A DNA stretch of 64,000 bases, taken from contig CP107210.1 in assembly GCA_025757985.1 (NCBI GenBank), positions 1,116,001 to 1,180,000 on the forward strand, in the 5' to 3' direction. Both the position numbers and the translations under genes were made by a program. This stretch comes from Oscillospiraceae bacterium. Lineage in GTDB: Bacteria; Bacillota; Clostridia; Oscillospirales; Ruminococcaceae. Position 1 is the first letter of the stretch, and every line of letters starts with the position of its first letter. The notes under the pieces were generated by a model that was given only the letters and a program-made list of their open reading frames with translations, was not told the origin of the DNA and ran no database searches. This document shows, piece by piece, positions 56,771 through 64,000 of this stretch.

Positions 56771-57770
56771 TGGCAAGACGCTGCTCCTCCTCTCTCATAA
56801 AGCGGATGCGCTCGGTACGGTGGCTGATGAGGTCCAGCCACTCGGGAATGGCGCCTGCAATCAGCAGGGCGCAGCAGACGGCGCACTCATACGGGCTGAA
56901 GGTGCGGAACACATGGGTCATGATGCCGAGCATCGTGCCGTAGACGATGCGGCTCATCGGACGATCCGGCATCGTGACCGGCTCACAGATCATGAACAGG
57001 CCGCCGAACAGCGCTGTGCCGGACAGCACGATATATTTTTCGAGATAGACGCGCTGGCGGATATACTCCCACGGGAGGGAGAAGGTCGGCAGCTCGTTCA
57101 GATTCGGGAAAAGCCACGGCAGGCCGATGACAAACACAAAAAACGGGATGACGACCAGAGGGCTGATGCGGCCCCGCACCAGCAGGAAGAGGCCGCACGC
57201 CATCAGGACGAGCGCGGCGCTGGTGCCCACAGCGGCCGAGACATTGCCGGTCAGCAGATTCATCGTGCTGGCGCTGGGCAGACCGCCGTCGCGCAGGGTC
57301 GCGTTCATGCCCTCGACCAGAGTGGTGTTTACCTCCCCAAAGAGCGGCAGCTGGGTGCCGGGCACGGGGTAGGAAAAGACATTCTTAGGCCAGGAGATGC
57401 CGGCGACCACGACACCGACGGCAGCCGGGTGGAACGGATAGTGCCCCTCACCGCCGAAGGCCTCCTTGACCAGCACGGCAACAATGACGGCGGCGATGAC
57501 GATGGGATAGGAGATGCTGGCGGGCATCATCAGCACGATCAGCGCGGCAAAGCACTCGCTGGACGGCTCATGGGACTGGTAGCCCGTGCCGTGCAGCGGT
57601 GCCAGCGCGCAGTCGCACAGGTAAGCGGTCAGCAGCGCCGCCAAAAAAAGCAGCACCGGGCGCAGACCGTAAAAATAGCATGACATCCCGACCAGCGGGA
57701 GCGAGCACCAGAGAATATCGCTGTAGTAGCTGTAATTCGGGCTGCGCTCGACTTTCATACGTTTGGGCAT
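56751..57770 (-). CDS. Divergent RnfD/NqrB-like membrane subunit
   Basis: A 339-residue polytopic protein aligning with RnfD: HPAAVGVVVAGISWP (NPALVGR in RnfD), ALFGGLFMICEPVTMPDRP and YGTMLGIMTHVFRTFSPYEC. Where RnfD has ALASATPLA with the flavin threonine, this protein reads GEVNTTLVEGMNATLRD, without the S-x-T-P-type flavinylation motif. It is the first gene of the three-gene set, 14 bp after rpe, with GGAG 9 nt before the ATG. There is no RnfB, RnfC or RnfG gene nearby. Confidence 0.82.
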   Translation of the reverse strand: MPKRMKVERSPNYSYYSDILWCSLPLVGMSCYFYGLRPVLLFLAALLTAYLCDCALAPLHGTGYQSHEPSSECFAALIVLMMPASISYPIVIAAVIVAVLVKEAFGGEGHYPFHPAAVGVVVAGISWPKNVFSYPVPGTQLPLFGEVNTTLVEGMNATLRDGGLPSASTMNLLTGNVSAAVGTSAALVLMACGLFLLVRGRISPLVVIPFFVFVIGLPWLFPNLNELPTFSLPWEYIRQRVYLEKYIVLSGTALFGGLFMICEPVTMPDRPMSRIVYGTMLGIMTHVFRTFSPYECAVCCALLIAGAIPEWLDLISHRTERIRFMREEEQRLANAAKTE

Positions 57771-57784
57771 GGGGAAAAGCTCCT

Positions 57785-58438
57785 TTACTTGCTGTGCAGT
57801 ACACGCACCACAGCGGCGGGGTCCTCAGCGCGGAAAAGAGAATTTCCGGCTACGAGCCAGTCGACACCGGCCTCAATGCACTGCGGGCCGGTCACGGTGT
57901 TTATGCCGCCGTCCACCTCGATCAGGGTATTGCAGCCCAGACGGGTACGCTCGGCACGGATGGCGGCGATGCGGGCCGGGGTGGTGGGAAGAAATTTCTG
58001 CCCGCCGAAGCCCGGCTCCACGCTCATCACAAGGATCAGATCCACAACGCCGAGATACGGAAAGACGGCCTCCACGGGGGTGCCGGGGCGGATGCTGATG
58101 CCGACCTGACAGCCGGTGGCGCGGATGGCGGCGATGACATCCTCCACCGTGTCGGGCACGGCCTCAAGATGGAAGGTGATGAGATCGGCGCCGGCCTTGG
58201 CAAAATCCGCGGCATAGCGGGCCGGGTCGCTGATCATCAGGTGAACATCATAAAAGACATCGGGCAGGGCGGCGTGCAGGCAGGTAAGCACCGGCGCACC
58301 GTAGCTGATGTTCGGCACAAAATGGCCGTCCATCACATCAAAATGCATTACATCGGCACCGGCCTCCAGCAGGCGGGTGCAGTCCTTGTGCAGGTTGGCA
58401 AAATCGGCCGACAAAATCGAAGCGGCAACTTTCGTCAT
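57785..58438 (-). CDS. rpe: Ribulose-phosphate 3-epimerase
   Basis: Interconverts ribulose 5-phosphate and xylulose 5-phosphate. A 217-residue TIM barrel with ASILSADFANLHKDC, MHFDVMDGHFVPNISYG, VHLMISDP, MSVEPGFGGQKFLP and EVDGGIN. These include the metal-binding His and Asp residues. The ATG at 58438 follows GGGAG. It leads the transcript that continues into the Rnf-like genes 14 bp downstream. Confidence 0.97.
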   Translation of the reverse strand: MTKVAASILSADFANLHKDCTRLLEAGADVMHFDVMDGHFVPNISYGAPVLTCLHAALPDVFYDVHLMISDPARYAADFAKAGADLITFHLEAVPDTVEDVIAAIRATGCQVGISIRPGTPVEAVFPYLGVVDLILVMSVEPGFGGQKFLPTTPARIAAIRAERTRLGCNTLIEVDGGINTVTGPQCIEAGVDWLVAGNSLFRAEDPAAVVRVLHSK

Positions 58439-58505
58439 GATACAATTAACTCCCTTATATAAACTGGTTCCCACAAATTCCTGTGCAGTGCGCACATATA
58501 AGAGT

Positions 58506-58534
58506 ATTATATCCCATTACAAGCCAAAAAGCAA
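58506..58534 (-). promoter_or_regulatory. Promoter of rpe and the Rnf-like genes
   Basis: TTGCTT and TATAAT with a 17-bp spacer on the minus strand, 67 bp before rpe. Confidence 0.7.
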
Positions 58535-58551
58535 GGCGGCCGCCAAGCACA

Positions 58552-58593
58552 AACCGCCCGCAGAGCTGCCGCAATGCGGCTCTGCGGGCGGTT
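58552..58593. terminator. Hairpin after the glycan cluster
   Basis: AACCGCCCGCAGAGC and GCTCTGCGGGCGGTT are perfect 15-bp arms around a 12-nt loop. On the minus strand only GGTTTGTG follows, so the U-tract is poor, but the position after the last small gene fits a terminator. Confidence 0.6.
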
Positions 58594-58604
58594 GTGAAAG
58601 TTTT

Positions 58605-58715
58605 TCAGCGGGCAAGGGCAGCCAGCAGTAAAAGGACAAAAAAGGACTGCAGTGTAAGCAGTCCCGCAAAGAGCGGATGCTGCCGGAGCATTTGAGTGAA
58701 GGTACGCCCGCACAT
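58605..58715 (-). CDS. 36-residue hydrophobic miniprotein
   Basis: MCGRTFTQMLRQHPLFAGLL continues TLQSFFVLLLLAALAR. Residues about 14-35 would span a membrane. The ATG has AAAGGA 10 nt upstream, inside the end of the glycosyltransferase gene, and starts 6 bp after its stop. It may be an accessory subunit of that enzyme. No family recognised. Confidence 0.55.
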   Translation of the reverse strand: MCGRTFTQMLRQHPLFAGLLTLQSFFVLLLLAALAR

Positions 58716-58721
58716 GATGGG

Positions 58722-59660
58722 TCAGTCCTTTTTGTGGGTGCGCCAGTGGTGCACGGTCTGCAGCTGGAATTCAAAATCCCGGGCGTCCTTGGCCAGCTGG
58801 CTCGACAGGATGATGCCGGAGATGAAGAGCAGCAGCGCTGCGACCAGCACAAAGCAGCAGACGATCAGCGTGGGGAAGCGCGGAACCAGACCGGTCTGGA
58901 AATACTCACTCAGCACCGGCACCATAAAGCCGACGCCGAACACCGCCAGAATGGCCGCCAAAATGCCGAAGAACATAAACGGGCGGTAGTTTTTAAACAG
59001 CCGGCCGATCGTACCCAGCACCTTGAAGCCGTCTGAGTAGGTGTTCAGCTTGCTCTCGGAGCCTTCGGGGCGGTCGCGGTAGTCAATAACGACATTCTCG
59101 ACCTGCATGTTGCGCTGCAGGGCATGGATGGTCATCTCGGTCTCGATCTCAAAGCCGCGGGACAGCACCGGATAGGTCTTGACGAACTGGTAGCTGAAGG
59201 CGCGGTATCCGGTCATAATGTCCTTGATTTTGCCGCCGAACAGATGGTTGGTGCAGAACCGCACCAGATCATTGCCGAAGTTGTGGAACGGGCGCTTGTT
59301 CTGTGTGTAGTAGGTGCTGGACAGCCGGTCACCCACGACCATGTCTGCCTGACGCTCGGTCACGGCGGCAACCATCTCGGGCGCAGCCTCAGCCGGATAG
59401 GTGTCATCGCCGTCCACAAGGATGTACGCCTCGGCGTCTATTTCGCGGAACATGCGGCGCATGACATTGCCCTTGCCCTGCTGGTACTCATGGCGGACGA
59501 CCGCCCCGGCCTTGGCGGCCAGCTCGGCCGTGCCATCGGTAGAATTGTTATCGTAGACATAGACCGTAGCGTCAGGCAGGACGCGGCGGAAATCTGTGAC
59601 GACCTTCTCGACGGTTTTGGATTCGTTGTAGCAAGGGATCAATACGGCGATTTTATCCAT
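58722..59660 (-). CDS. Polyprenyl-phosphate glycosyltransferase-like GT2 with C-terminal helices
   Basis: A 312-residue DPM1/GtrB-like enzyme. AVLIPCYNESKTVEKVVTDF and VYVYDNNSTDGTAELA bind the nucleotide sugar, YILVDGDDTYPAEAA holds the DxD-type motif, and DIMTGYRAFSYQFVKTYPVL is typical of the group. Two C-terminal helices (about 230-252 and 265-290) anchor it. Such enzymes charge undecaprenyl phosphate with a sugar for GT-C type enzymes, and the adjacent 800-residue membrane protein is a plausible recipient. Confidence 0.9.
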   Translation of the reverse strand: MDKIAVLIPCYNESKTVEKVVTDFRRVLPDATVYVYDNNSTDGTAELAAKAGAVVRHEYQQGKGNVMRRMFREIDAEAYILVDGDDTYPAEAAPEMVAAVTERQADMVVGDRLSSTYYTQNKRPFHNFGNDLVRFCTNHLFGGKIKDIMTGYRAFSYQFVKTYPVLSRGFEIETEMTIHALQRNMQVENVVIDYRDRPEGSESKLNTYSDGFKVLGTIGRLFKNYRPFMFFGILAAILAVFGVGFMVPVLSEYFQTGLVPRFPTLIVCCFVLVAALLLFISGIILSSQLAKDARDFEFQLQTVHHWRTHKKD

Positions 59661-59678
59661 AATACTCCTCCGGGAAAT

Positions 59679-62081
59679 TTACATCCAGAATTGAACAAGG
59701 CGGCTGACGGTGTAATAAAGGGACGGATTCATGCCCTGCAGCCAAGGCTCCATGGCGAACAGCGTGCAGAAGCGGTAAACGGCGGTGTATGCCACGGCGG
59801 CAGCCATGACCACGCGCAGCGCAGACAGTGCGGCAGCGGCGGTGGCATCCCCCACGGCGGTGCGGCGGCTGAGTGCGCCCTCGGCACAGAACCAGCACAG
59901 CGCCGCCCCGACGAGCAGTACCGGGCTGTAATCCATCAGATAGCGGTAGAGCACCCCGGCCATTTCGCAGTCCACAACGGTCATGACGACCATGGCGGCG
60001 ATGCCGCCGTAGACAATGCCCGCCACAGCGCGGCGGTGGTGCAGACAGCGGCGGAACGCGGGCAGCAGCGGCAGCGCCAGCACCCACAGGTAGGGCGTGG
60101 CGGCCAGCATACCGCCGGTGAATTTCTCGCTGATGGTGCGAATGACGGCGTTCGTCTGGACGTCCGTCTCCCGCAGGAAGGGGAACACGCCCTGCCAGCT
60201 GGGCAGCTCAAACAGGCTGGTAAACACAGCAGGCCCGATGCGCACGGCATTGAAGCCGCGCTGGGTCATATCGTTGCCGGTCAGGTTGTAGTTGGCACCG
60301 AAGTCGAAGGGCGAACCGAACCGCGCGGCGTTGTACCACATCAGCCCGGCGGCAACTACGACCACCGGCAGGATAAAGGCGGCGGCCTCCCCTACCCCGG
60401 CGCGGCTGCGCAGCCGCTTTTGCCCGATGTACCGCTGCCAGAAGATGGGCACGGCCAAAAAGGCGAACAGCTCCATTTGAGGGCGACACCCGGCCACCAG
60501 CGCTACAAACAGGCTGCCAAAGGCAAGCCTGACTAAAAGCGCCCCGCGCTTTTCCACTGGGGTATTGGCGGCGGAAAGCCAGAGCCACAGCCCCAGCATC
60601 AGCAGTGCCGCACCGCAGAGGATGGCGTACTCATAAATGTAGGGCCGCACCAGCAGGTAATACAGCTGGCTGCCCAGCACAACGGCGGCCATGGCCAGCA
60701 GGTACGCGGCGCTGGTGGTCCGCGGGAACCACCGGCGCACGGCCTGCCCCACCAAGCCGAAGCAGGCGGCAAGAAGCAGCAGCCCCAAAACGACCATGCA
60801 GGGCGCATAAGCCAAGTTCTGGATACCGGTCAGTGCCTCAAACGGCAGTTGGAATAACAGACACGGTACGATACCAAAATAGACGTAATATCGCCCATTG
60901 TAGAAGGCGTGATCCCAGTGGATATCGTTGATCTGCGCCGCATCCCGCGCCCCGGCGTCGTAGGGGTTCTCCAGCGCCAGCAGCTCGGCGGGCGGGTCGG
61001 CCTCCAAATCTAAGCGGCCGTTCAGCAGACTGTGGGCCAGCGCGCCGTACTGCTGGTAGACAAAGCTGACGGTGCTTTTGCCATCCCAGAACGCGGTGTT
61101 GTAATCTTTCGTGGCAAGGCCGGTGTTGCTCGGCTCCCAGAAAGGCACGACCACCACAAAGGCGGCCAGCACCAGGCCCAGCACGGCGGCTGCGGCGCGG
61201 TCGCACACATTGCCTGCCAGCCAGCGGCGGTGCCATAACCCGCTGGCCGGGCGCAGGCCATACAAGGTCAGCAAAGCCAGAAATACCGCGATAAAACGCA
61301 GAACCGAGAAATCCAGCGCCCGCGGGGCGTTCGCCGTGATGCCGCTGAACGTCAGCGCCACCGGGAACTGCGCGTAGGTGGAGCTGTACCCGGCGGCAGT
61401 CAGCGTCATCATGCCGATGTTGCCGGTCAGGTCCAGGCTGATGGTGTGGGTGCGCGGGGCCTGCAAGCCGATCTGCCAGCTGCCGAAGCGGGTCAGCTCG
61501 GTGTTGGCGGCGTCGGTGCCCTCAATGGTGAAAGTGACGGCGCTGTCCGCGTGGAGCGGGTCTGTGTCGTCACTGACCAGACCGTCAAACCGCAGGTTGT
61601 AGATGGGGTGGTCGATGTCCAAAAAACGCAGGTAGGTCCGCCCCTCGTCCAGCGAGATCGTACCCAGCCCACGCCCAACGTTGATGTTCTCGTCGAGGTA
61701 GTCAACGAGCTGGAACGGCTCATAGCTGTGGGTGTTGAAGTAGGCAACGTTGCCGACGAATACTTCCAACCCCAGCGCCGTGACGAGCAGCAGCGGAACA
61801 ACGGCTTTCAGCCCCTTGCGGCCAAAGCTACGCAGCCCGGCGGTGACGAAACCGGTCCAGCCGTTCAGTGCTGTGACGGCCACGAGACGGAACGCATTGA
61901 AGCCGACGGTCAGCCCGGGGCGGTGGTAGGCAAAGCCGGCGAACAGCCAGGTGGCCAGCCATAGGCCGACGGCCCAGACGATGTCCTGCTTTATGACGCT
62001 GCGTCGCTGAAGCTTTCCGGGCAAAAGCCCGAACAGCGCGGAGACCAGCGCCGTGAGGAAGATCGTTATCAGGAAAAACAT
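59679..62081 (-). CDS. Large polytopic membrane protein, GT-C glycosyltransferase-like
   Basis: An 800-residue protein with roughly a dozen or more helices and large extracytoplasmic loops (about 105-240 and 320-400). FYNGRYYVYFGIVPCLLFQL, YNAARFGSPFDFGANYNLTG and VDCEMAGVLYRYLMDYSPVL are reminiscent of membrane mannosyl/arabinosyl-type GT-C enzymes, but I cannot place it in a named family. It lies 18 bp before the GT2 gene, consistent with use of a polyprenyl-linked sugar. Confidence 0.7.
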   Translation of the reverse strand: MFFLITIFLTALVSALFGLLPGKLQRRSVIKQDIVWAVGLWLATWLFAGFAYHRPGLTVGFNAFRLVAVTALNGWTGFVTAGLRSFGRKGLKAVVPLLLVTALGLEVFVGNVAYFNTHSYEPFQLVDYLDENINVGRGLGTISLDEGRTYLRFLDIDHPIYNLRFDGLVSDDTDPLHADSAVTFTIEGTDAANTELTRFGSWQIGLQAPRTHTISLDLTGNIGMMTLTAAGYSSTYAQFPVALTFSGITANAPRALDFSVLRFIAVFLALLTLYGLRPASGLWHRRWLAGNVCDRAAAAVLGLVLAAFVVVVPFWEPSNTGLATKDYNTAFWDGKSTVSFVYQQYGALAHSLLNGRLDLEADPPAELLALENPYDAGARDAAQINDIHWDHAFYNGRYYVYFGIVPCLLFQLPFEALTGIQNLAYAPCMVVLGLLLLAACFGLVGQAVRRWFPRTTSAAYLLAMAAVVLGSQLYYLLVRPYIYEYAILCGAALLMLGLWLWLSAANTPVEKRGALLVRLAFGSLFVALVAGCRPQMELFAFLAVPIFWQRYIGQKRLRSRAGVGEAAAFILPVVVVAAGLMWYNAARFGSPFDFGANYNLTGNDMTQRGFNAVRIGPAVFTSLFELPSWQGVFPFLRETDVQTNAVIRTISEKFTGGMLAATPYLWVLALPLLPAFRRCLHHRRAVAGIVYGGIAAMVVMTVVDCEMAGVLYRYLMDYSPVLLVGAALCWFCAEGALSRRTAVGDATAAAALSALRVVMAAAVAYTAVYRFCTLFAMEPWLQGMNPSLYYTVSRLVQFWM

Positions 62082-62111
62082 GGGGCGCAGTCGGCTCCTT
62101 TCAGTGTGAAT

Positions 62112-62135
62112 AAGGCTTCCCCCCGGGGAAGGCTT
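62112..62135. repeat. AAGGCTTCCCCCC hairpin
   Basis: AAGGCTTCCCC and GGGGAAGGCTT form a near-perfect stem between the two glycan genes. It resembles an end of the GCCTTCCCCC elements. No U-tract on the minus strand. Confidence 0.55.
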
Positions 62136-62138
62136 TTA

Positions 62139-63191
62139 TCACTGTTTCGCGTACTTTTCGATCTCGTGCAGCCAAAAATTGGCGGTGCGGTCCCAGCTGT
62201 ATTTCTGCAGGACTTCGTCAGGGGCGGCCACGGGCTGGGCGGCCAGCTTGTCAAGGTCAGTGTCGTAGTCATAGGGATCAAAATACCGCGCCGTATCGCC
62301 GTACAGCTCGGGCAGGCAGGTGGCGTTGGCCAGCGCAATGGGCGCACCAAGCGCCAGTGCCTCCAGCGGCGGGATGCCGAAGCCTTCAAACACGGCAGGG
62401 TGCAAAAACAGCTTGCAGTGCTTCATCAGGGCGGCGTTCTCGGCGTCCGAGACATAGCCGGGGTAGAAAACATTGTGGGTATCCCTGGCCTCGGTGTCAT
62501 CGCCGAAGGCGCGCAGATCCTTGCCGCCTGCGACCACAAAGGTCTTGTCGGGGTTGCGGCGGGCGACTTCGCGGATCCATTTGAAGTTCTTGTGCTTCGC
62601 CAGACTGCCGAGCGCGTAATAATACTCCCCTTTTACAACGCCGGGCATCTTGTCAAAGATGCTCTCGTCAGGGGTGACGCCCTTCATATGCTCCCAGCCG
62701 TTGTAGGTTATGCCAATCTTGTCCAGCGGGATGCCCAGCTTCTCGCTGATGAGGTGGCGCTGGTTGTCGCTGACGGTGAACACCCGCTGTGCGAACCATT
62801 TGGTGGACAGGCAGTGCACCCAGAACTTGAAGCGGAAAAAGCCCTTGTCGGTATCCATGACGAGCGGGCGGATGTCGTGCAGCACCACAACACTGCGCTT
62901 TGTCAGCAGCATATCGCTGGCAAGGCCGACATAAAAGGCGTGGGTGCGGCGCAGATAGGCGGGCAGCACGGCCAGATTGTAGAAATATTTGACGGCCTTG
63001 AGCGGCACAAGCCGGATGTTTTTCAGCTCAGGCAGGTGGATGGGGCGGCCGTCGTCCCGGTAGGCGATGCGGACATCCAGACCAGTGCCCTCGATGAGCT
63101 TGTCCAGACGCACCACAGTTTCATAGACATAGCGCGGGATGCCGGTGATGTTGTCGCACAGCACCGTGCCGTTGATGACGATGGGGTTCAA
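62139..63191 (-). CDS. Glycosyltransferase family 4-like
   Basis: A 350-residue GT-B enzyme. DNITGIPRYVYETVVRL is at the N-terminus, SVVVLHDIRPLV and RVFTVSDNQRHLISEKLGIP in the middle. The C-terminal donor half has GSLAKHKNFKWIREV, FVVAGG and PAVFEGFGIPPLEALALGAP with the E-x7-E motif. The start is a TTG with AGGAGG 7 nt upstream, and it overlaps the previous stop codon (TTGA). This start agrees with the protein's family-like beginning. Confidence 0.88.
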   Translation of the reverse strand: MNPIVINGTVLCDNITGIPRYVYETVVRLDKLIEGTGLDVRIAYRDDGRPIHLPELKNIRLVPLKAVKYFYNLAVLPAYLRRTHAFYVGLASDMLLTKRSVVVLHDIRPLVMDTDKGFFRFKFWVHCLSTKWFAQRVFTVSDNQRHLISEKLGIPLDKIGITYNGWEHMKGVTPDESIFDKMPGVVKGEYYYALGSLAKHKNFKWIREVARRNPDKTFVVAGGKDLRAFGDDTEARDTHNVFYPGYVSDAENAALMKHCKLFLHPAVFEGFGIPPLEALALGAPIALANATCLPELYGDTARYFDPYDYDTDLDKLAAQPVAAPDEVLQKYSWDRTANFWLHEIEKYAKQ

Positions 63192-64000
63192 TCCAGTTCC
63201 TCCTTCTCCCAGTGGGAGCAGTCCAGCAGCTCCTGCTGCCAGTCGGCCATGCGGCGCTCGCAATACTCCTTCAGCTCGCGCTCAAAGCGCTCCTCGCTGA
63301 AGGAGCGGCTGTGCTCACGGATTTCTTCTTTAGAATAAGCCACGCCGTCGCGCTCAAACCGCTCGATGCAGTCGGCAAGGCTCTCGACGGTCTGCTCTTT
63401 GAACCAATAGCCGGTCTTGCCGGGGCGCACACTCTCGCACGCGCCGCCGCGGCCGTAGGCCAGCACGGGCGTGCCGGCGCTCTGAGCTTCCACCGGCGTG
63501 ATGCCGAAGTCCTCTTCACCCGGGAAAAGGAACGCCTTGGCCCGCAGGTAGTAGCTGCGCACTTCCTCGTCGGAAAGGCCGCCGCCCAGAAATTCCACGG
63601 TCGGGCCGGCCATAGCCTTGAGCTTGTCCAGCTCTCCCCCGCCGCCGATGACGACAAGGCGTTTGCCCAGTCTGGTGCAGGCCTGCACGGCGAGATCGAC
63701 CCGCTTATACCATGTAAGGCGGCCGACTGTGAGGTAAAAGTCCTCCTTCTCGACAAAGGGACTTTCGTTGATATGGCAGCAGGGGTAGATGACATCGCTG
63801 TCGCGGCGGTAGTACTTTTTGATGCGCTGGGCGATATAATGCGAGTTGGCGATAAAATAGTCCACCCGGTCGGCGGCGCACTTGTCCCAGATGCGCATCT
63901 TGTGCATCTGCCCCGGCATGACGAGGCGGGCAAGCCAGTTGGCATTGGCGCGGTAGGTGTAGTAAAAATCCCACACATAGCGGATGGGCGTATGGCAGTA
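63188..64000 (-). CDS. Glycosyltransferase family 4, cut by right edge
   Basis: The visible 270 residues are the C-terminal part of a GT-B enzyme; the frame runs to the window edge as YCHTPIRYVWDFYYTYR, so the true start lies outside. IANSHYIAQRIKKYYRRDSD, YLTVGRLTWYKRVDLAVQAC, VVIGGGGELDKLK and FPGEEDFGITPVEAQSAGTP (E-x7-E) are characteristic. It belongs to the glycan cluster and overlaps the next gene by 4 nt. Confidence 0.9.
   Translation of the reverse strand, partial: YCHTPIRYVWDFYYTYRANANWLARLVMPGQMHKMRIWDKCAADRVDYFIANSHYIAQRIKKYYRRDSDVIYPCCHINESPFVEKEDFYLTVGRLTWYKRVDLAVQACTRLGKRLVVIGGGGELDKLKAMAGPTVEFLGGGLSDEEVRSYYLRAKAFLFPGEEDFGITPVEAQSAGTPVLAYGRGGACESVRPGKTGYWFKEQTVESLADCIERFERDGVAYSKEEIREHSRSFSEERFERELKEYCERRMADWQQELLDCSHWEKEELD

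Noticed and set aside
55499..56800. 433-codon plus-strand frame
   Set aside because: Antisense to the RnfE-like gene, whose membrane part aligns with RnfE.

Overview
The window looks like chromosome from a GC-rich Gram-positive anaerobe of the Oscillospiraceae/Ruminococcaceae (Faecalibacterium, Subdoligranulum or Gemmiger type). This is inferred from gene content: an Rnf complex, a flavodiiron protein, an asp23-fakA pair, a short-form HisG with HisZ, an L10 leader, holo-ACP synthase, and many intergenic palindromes beginning GTAGGGG. No rRNA is present, so the genus is not settled. Almost every gene is on the minus strand, including the ribosomal-protein operons, which suggests the replication fork crosses from right to left.

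Layout. 1-2290: a plasmid-type (Rep_3/RepB) initiator gene cut by the left edge, its promoter, an AT-rich stretch and about 18 good plus 5 degenerate copies of an 18-bp repeat (TGTGC-N6-TAACAAC). 2402-2565: tRNA-Val with a consensus promoter and a terminator. 2.6-9.3 kb: fprA and the rnfCDGEAB operon. 9.5-13.2 kb: M20 dipeptidase, an RNHCP protein and L-serine dehydratase. 13.3-13.6 kb: two tRNA-Ser genes. 13.7-22.0 kb: a histidine operon (hisZG fusion, hisD, a RAYT-type transposase, hisC, hisH, hisA, hisF, hisIE, hisK) with no hisB. 22-31.6 kb: lrgAB, mazF, membrane acyltransferase, acpS, cca, a membrane-tethered MerR protein, HAD phosphatase, a glycosyltransferase and small genes. 31.8-41.1 kb: pncB, D,D-carboxypeptidase, recG, fakA, asp23, a CBS protein and a class I amidotransferase, separated by miniature mobile repeats. 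41.1-46.8 kb: a GLUG-repeat surface protein coupled to an MMPL/RND exporter. 47.0-50.8 kb: rpmG-secE-nusG-rplK-rplA and rplJ-rplL. 50.9-58.4 kb: an LCP-like protein, rlmA, DUF1015, then three Rnf-like membrane subunits (D-E-A type) and rpe. 58.6-64.0 kb: a glycan-assembly cluster continuing past the right edge.

Most notable: (1) the initiator/iteron locus, with one further repeat at the fprA start site; (2) the second Rnf-like trio at 54.9-57.8 kb, in which the aligned intramembrane cysteines and the RnfD flavinylation motif are missing and there are no RnfB, C or G partners; (3) the RAYT gene translationally coupled between hisD and hisC, carrying two inverted 26-bp copies of the palindrome inside its own reading frame. 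Three repeat families are spread through the gaps: GTAGGGG palindromes, about 140-150 bp elements with GCCTTCCCCC ends, and a 172-bp MITE-like element.
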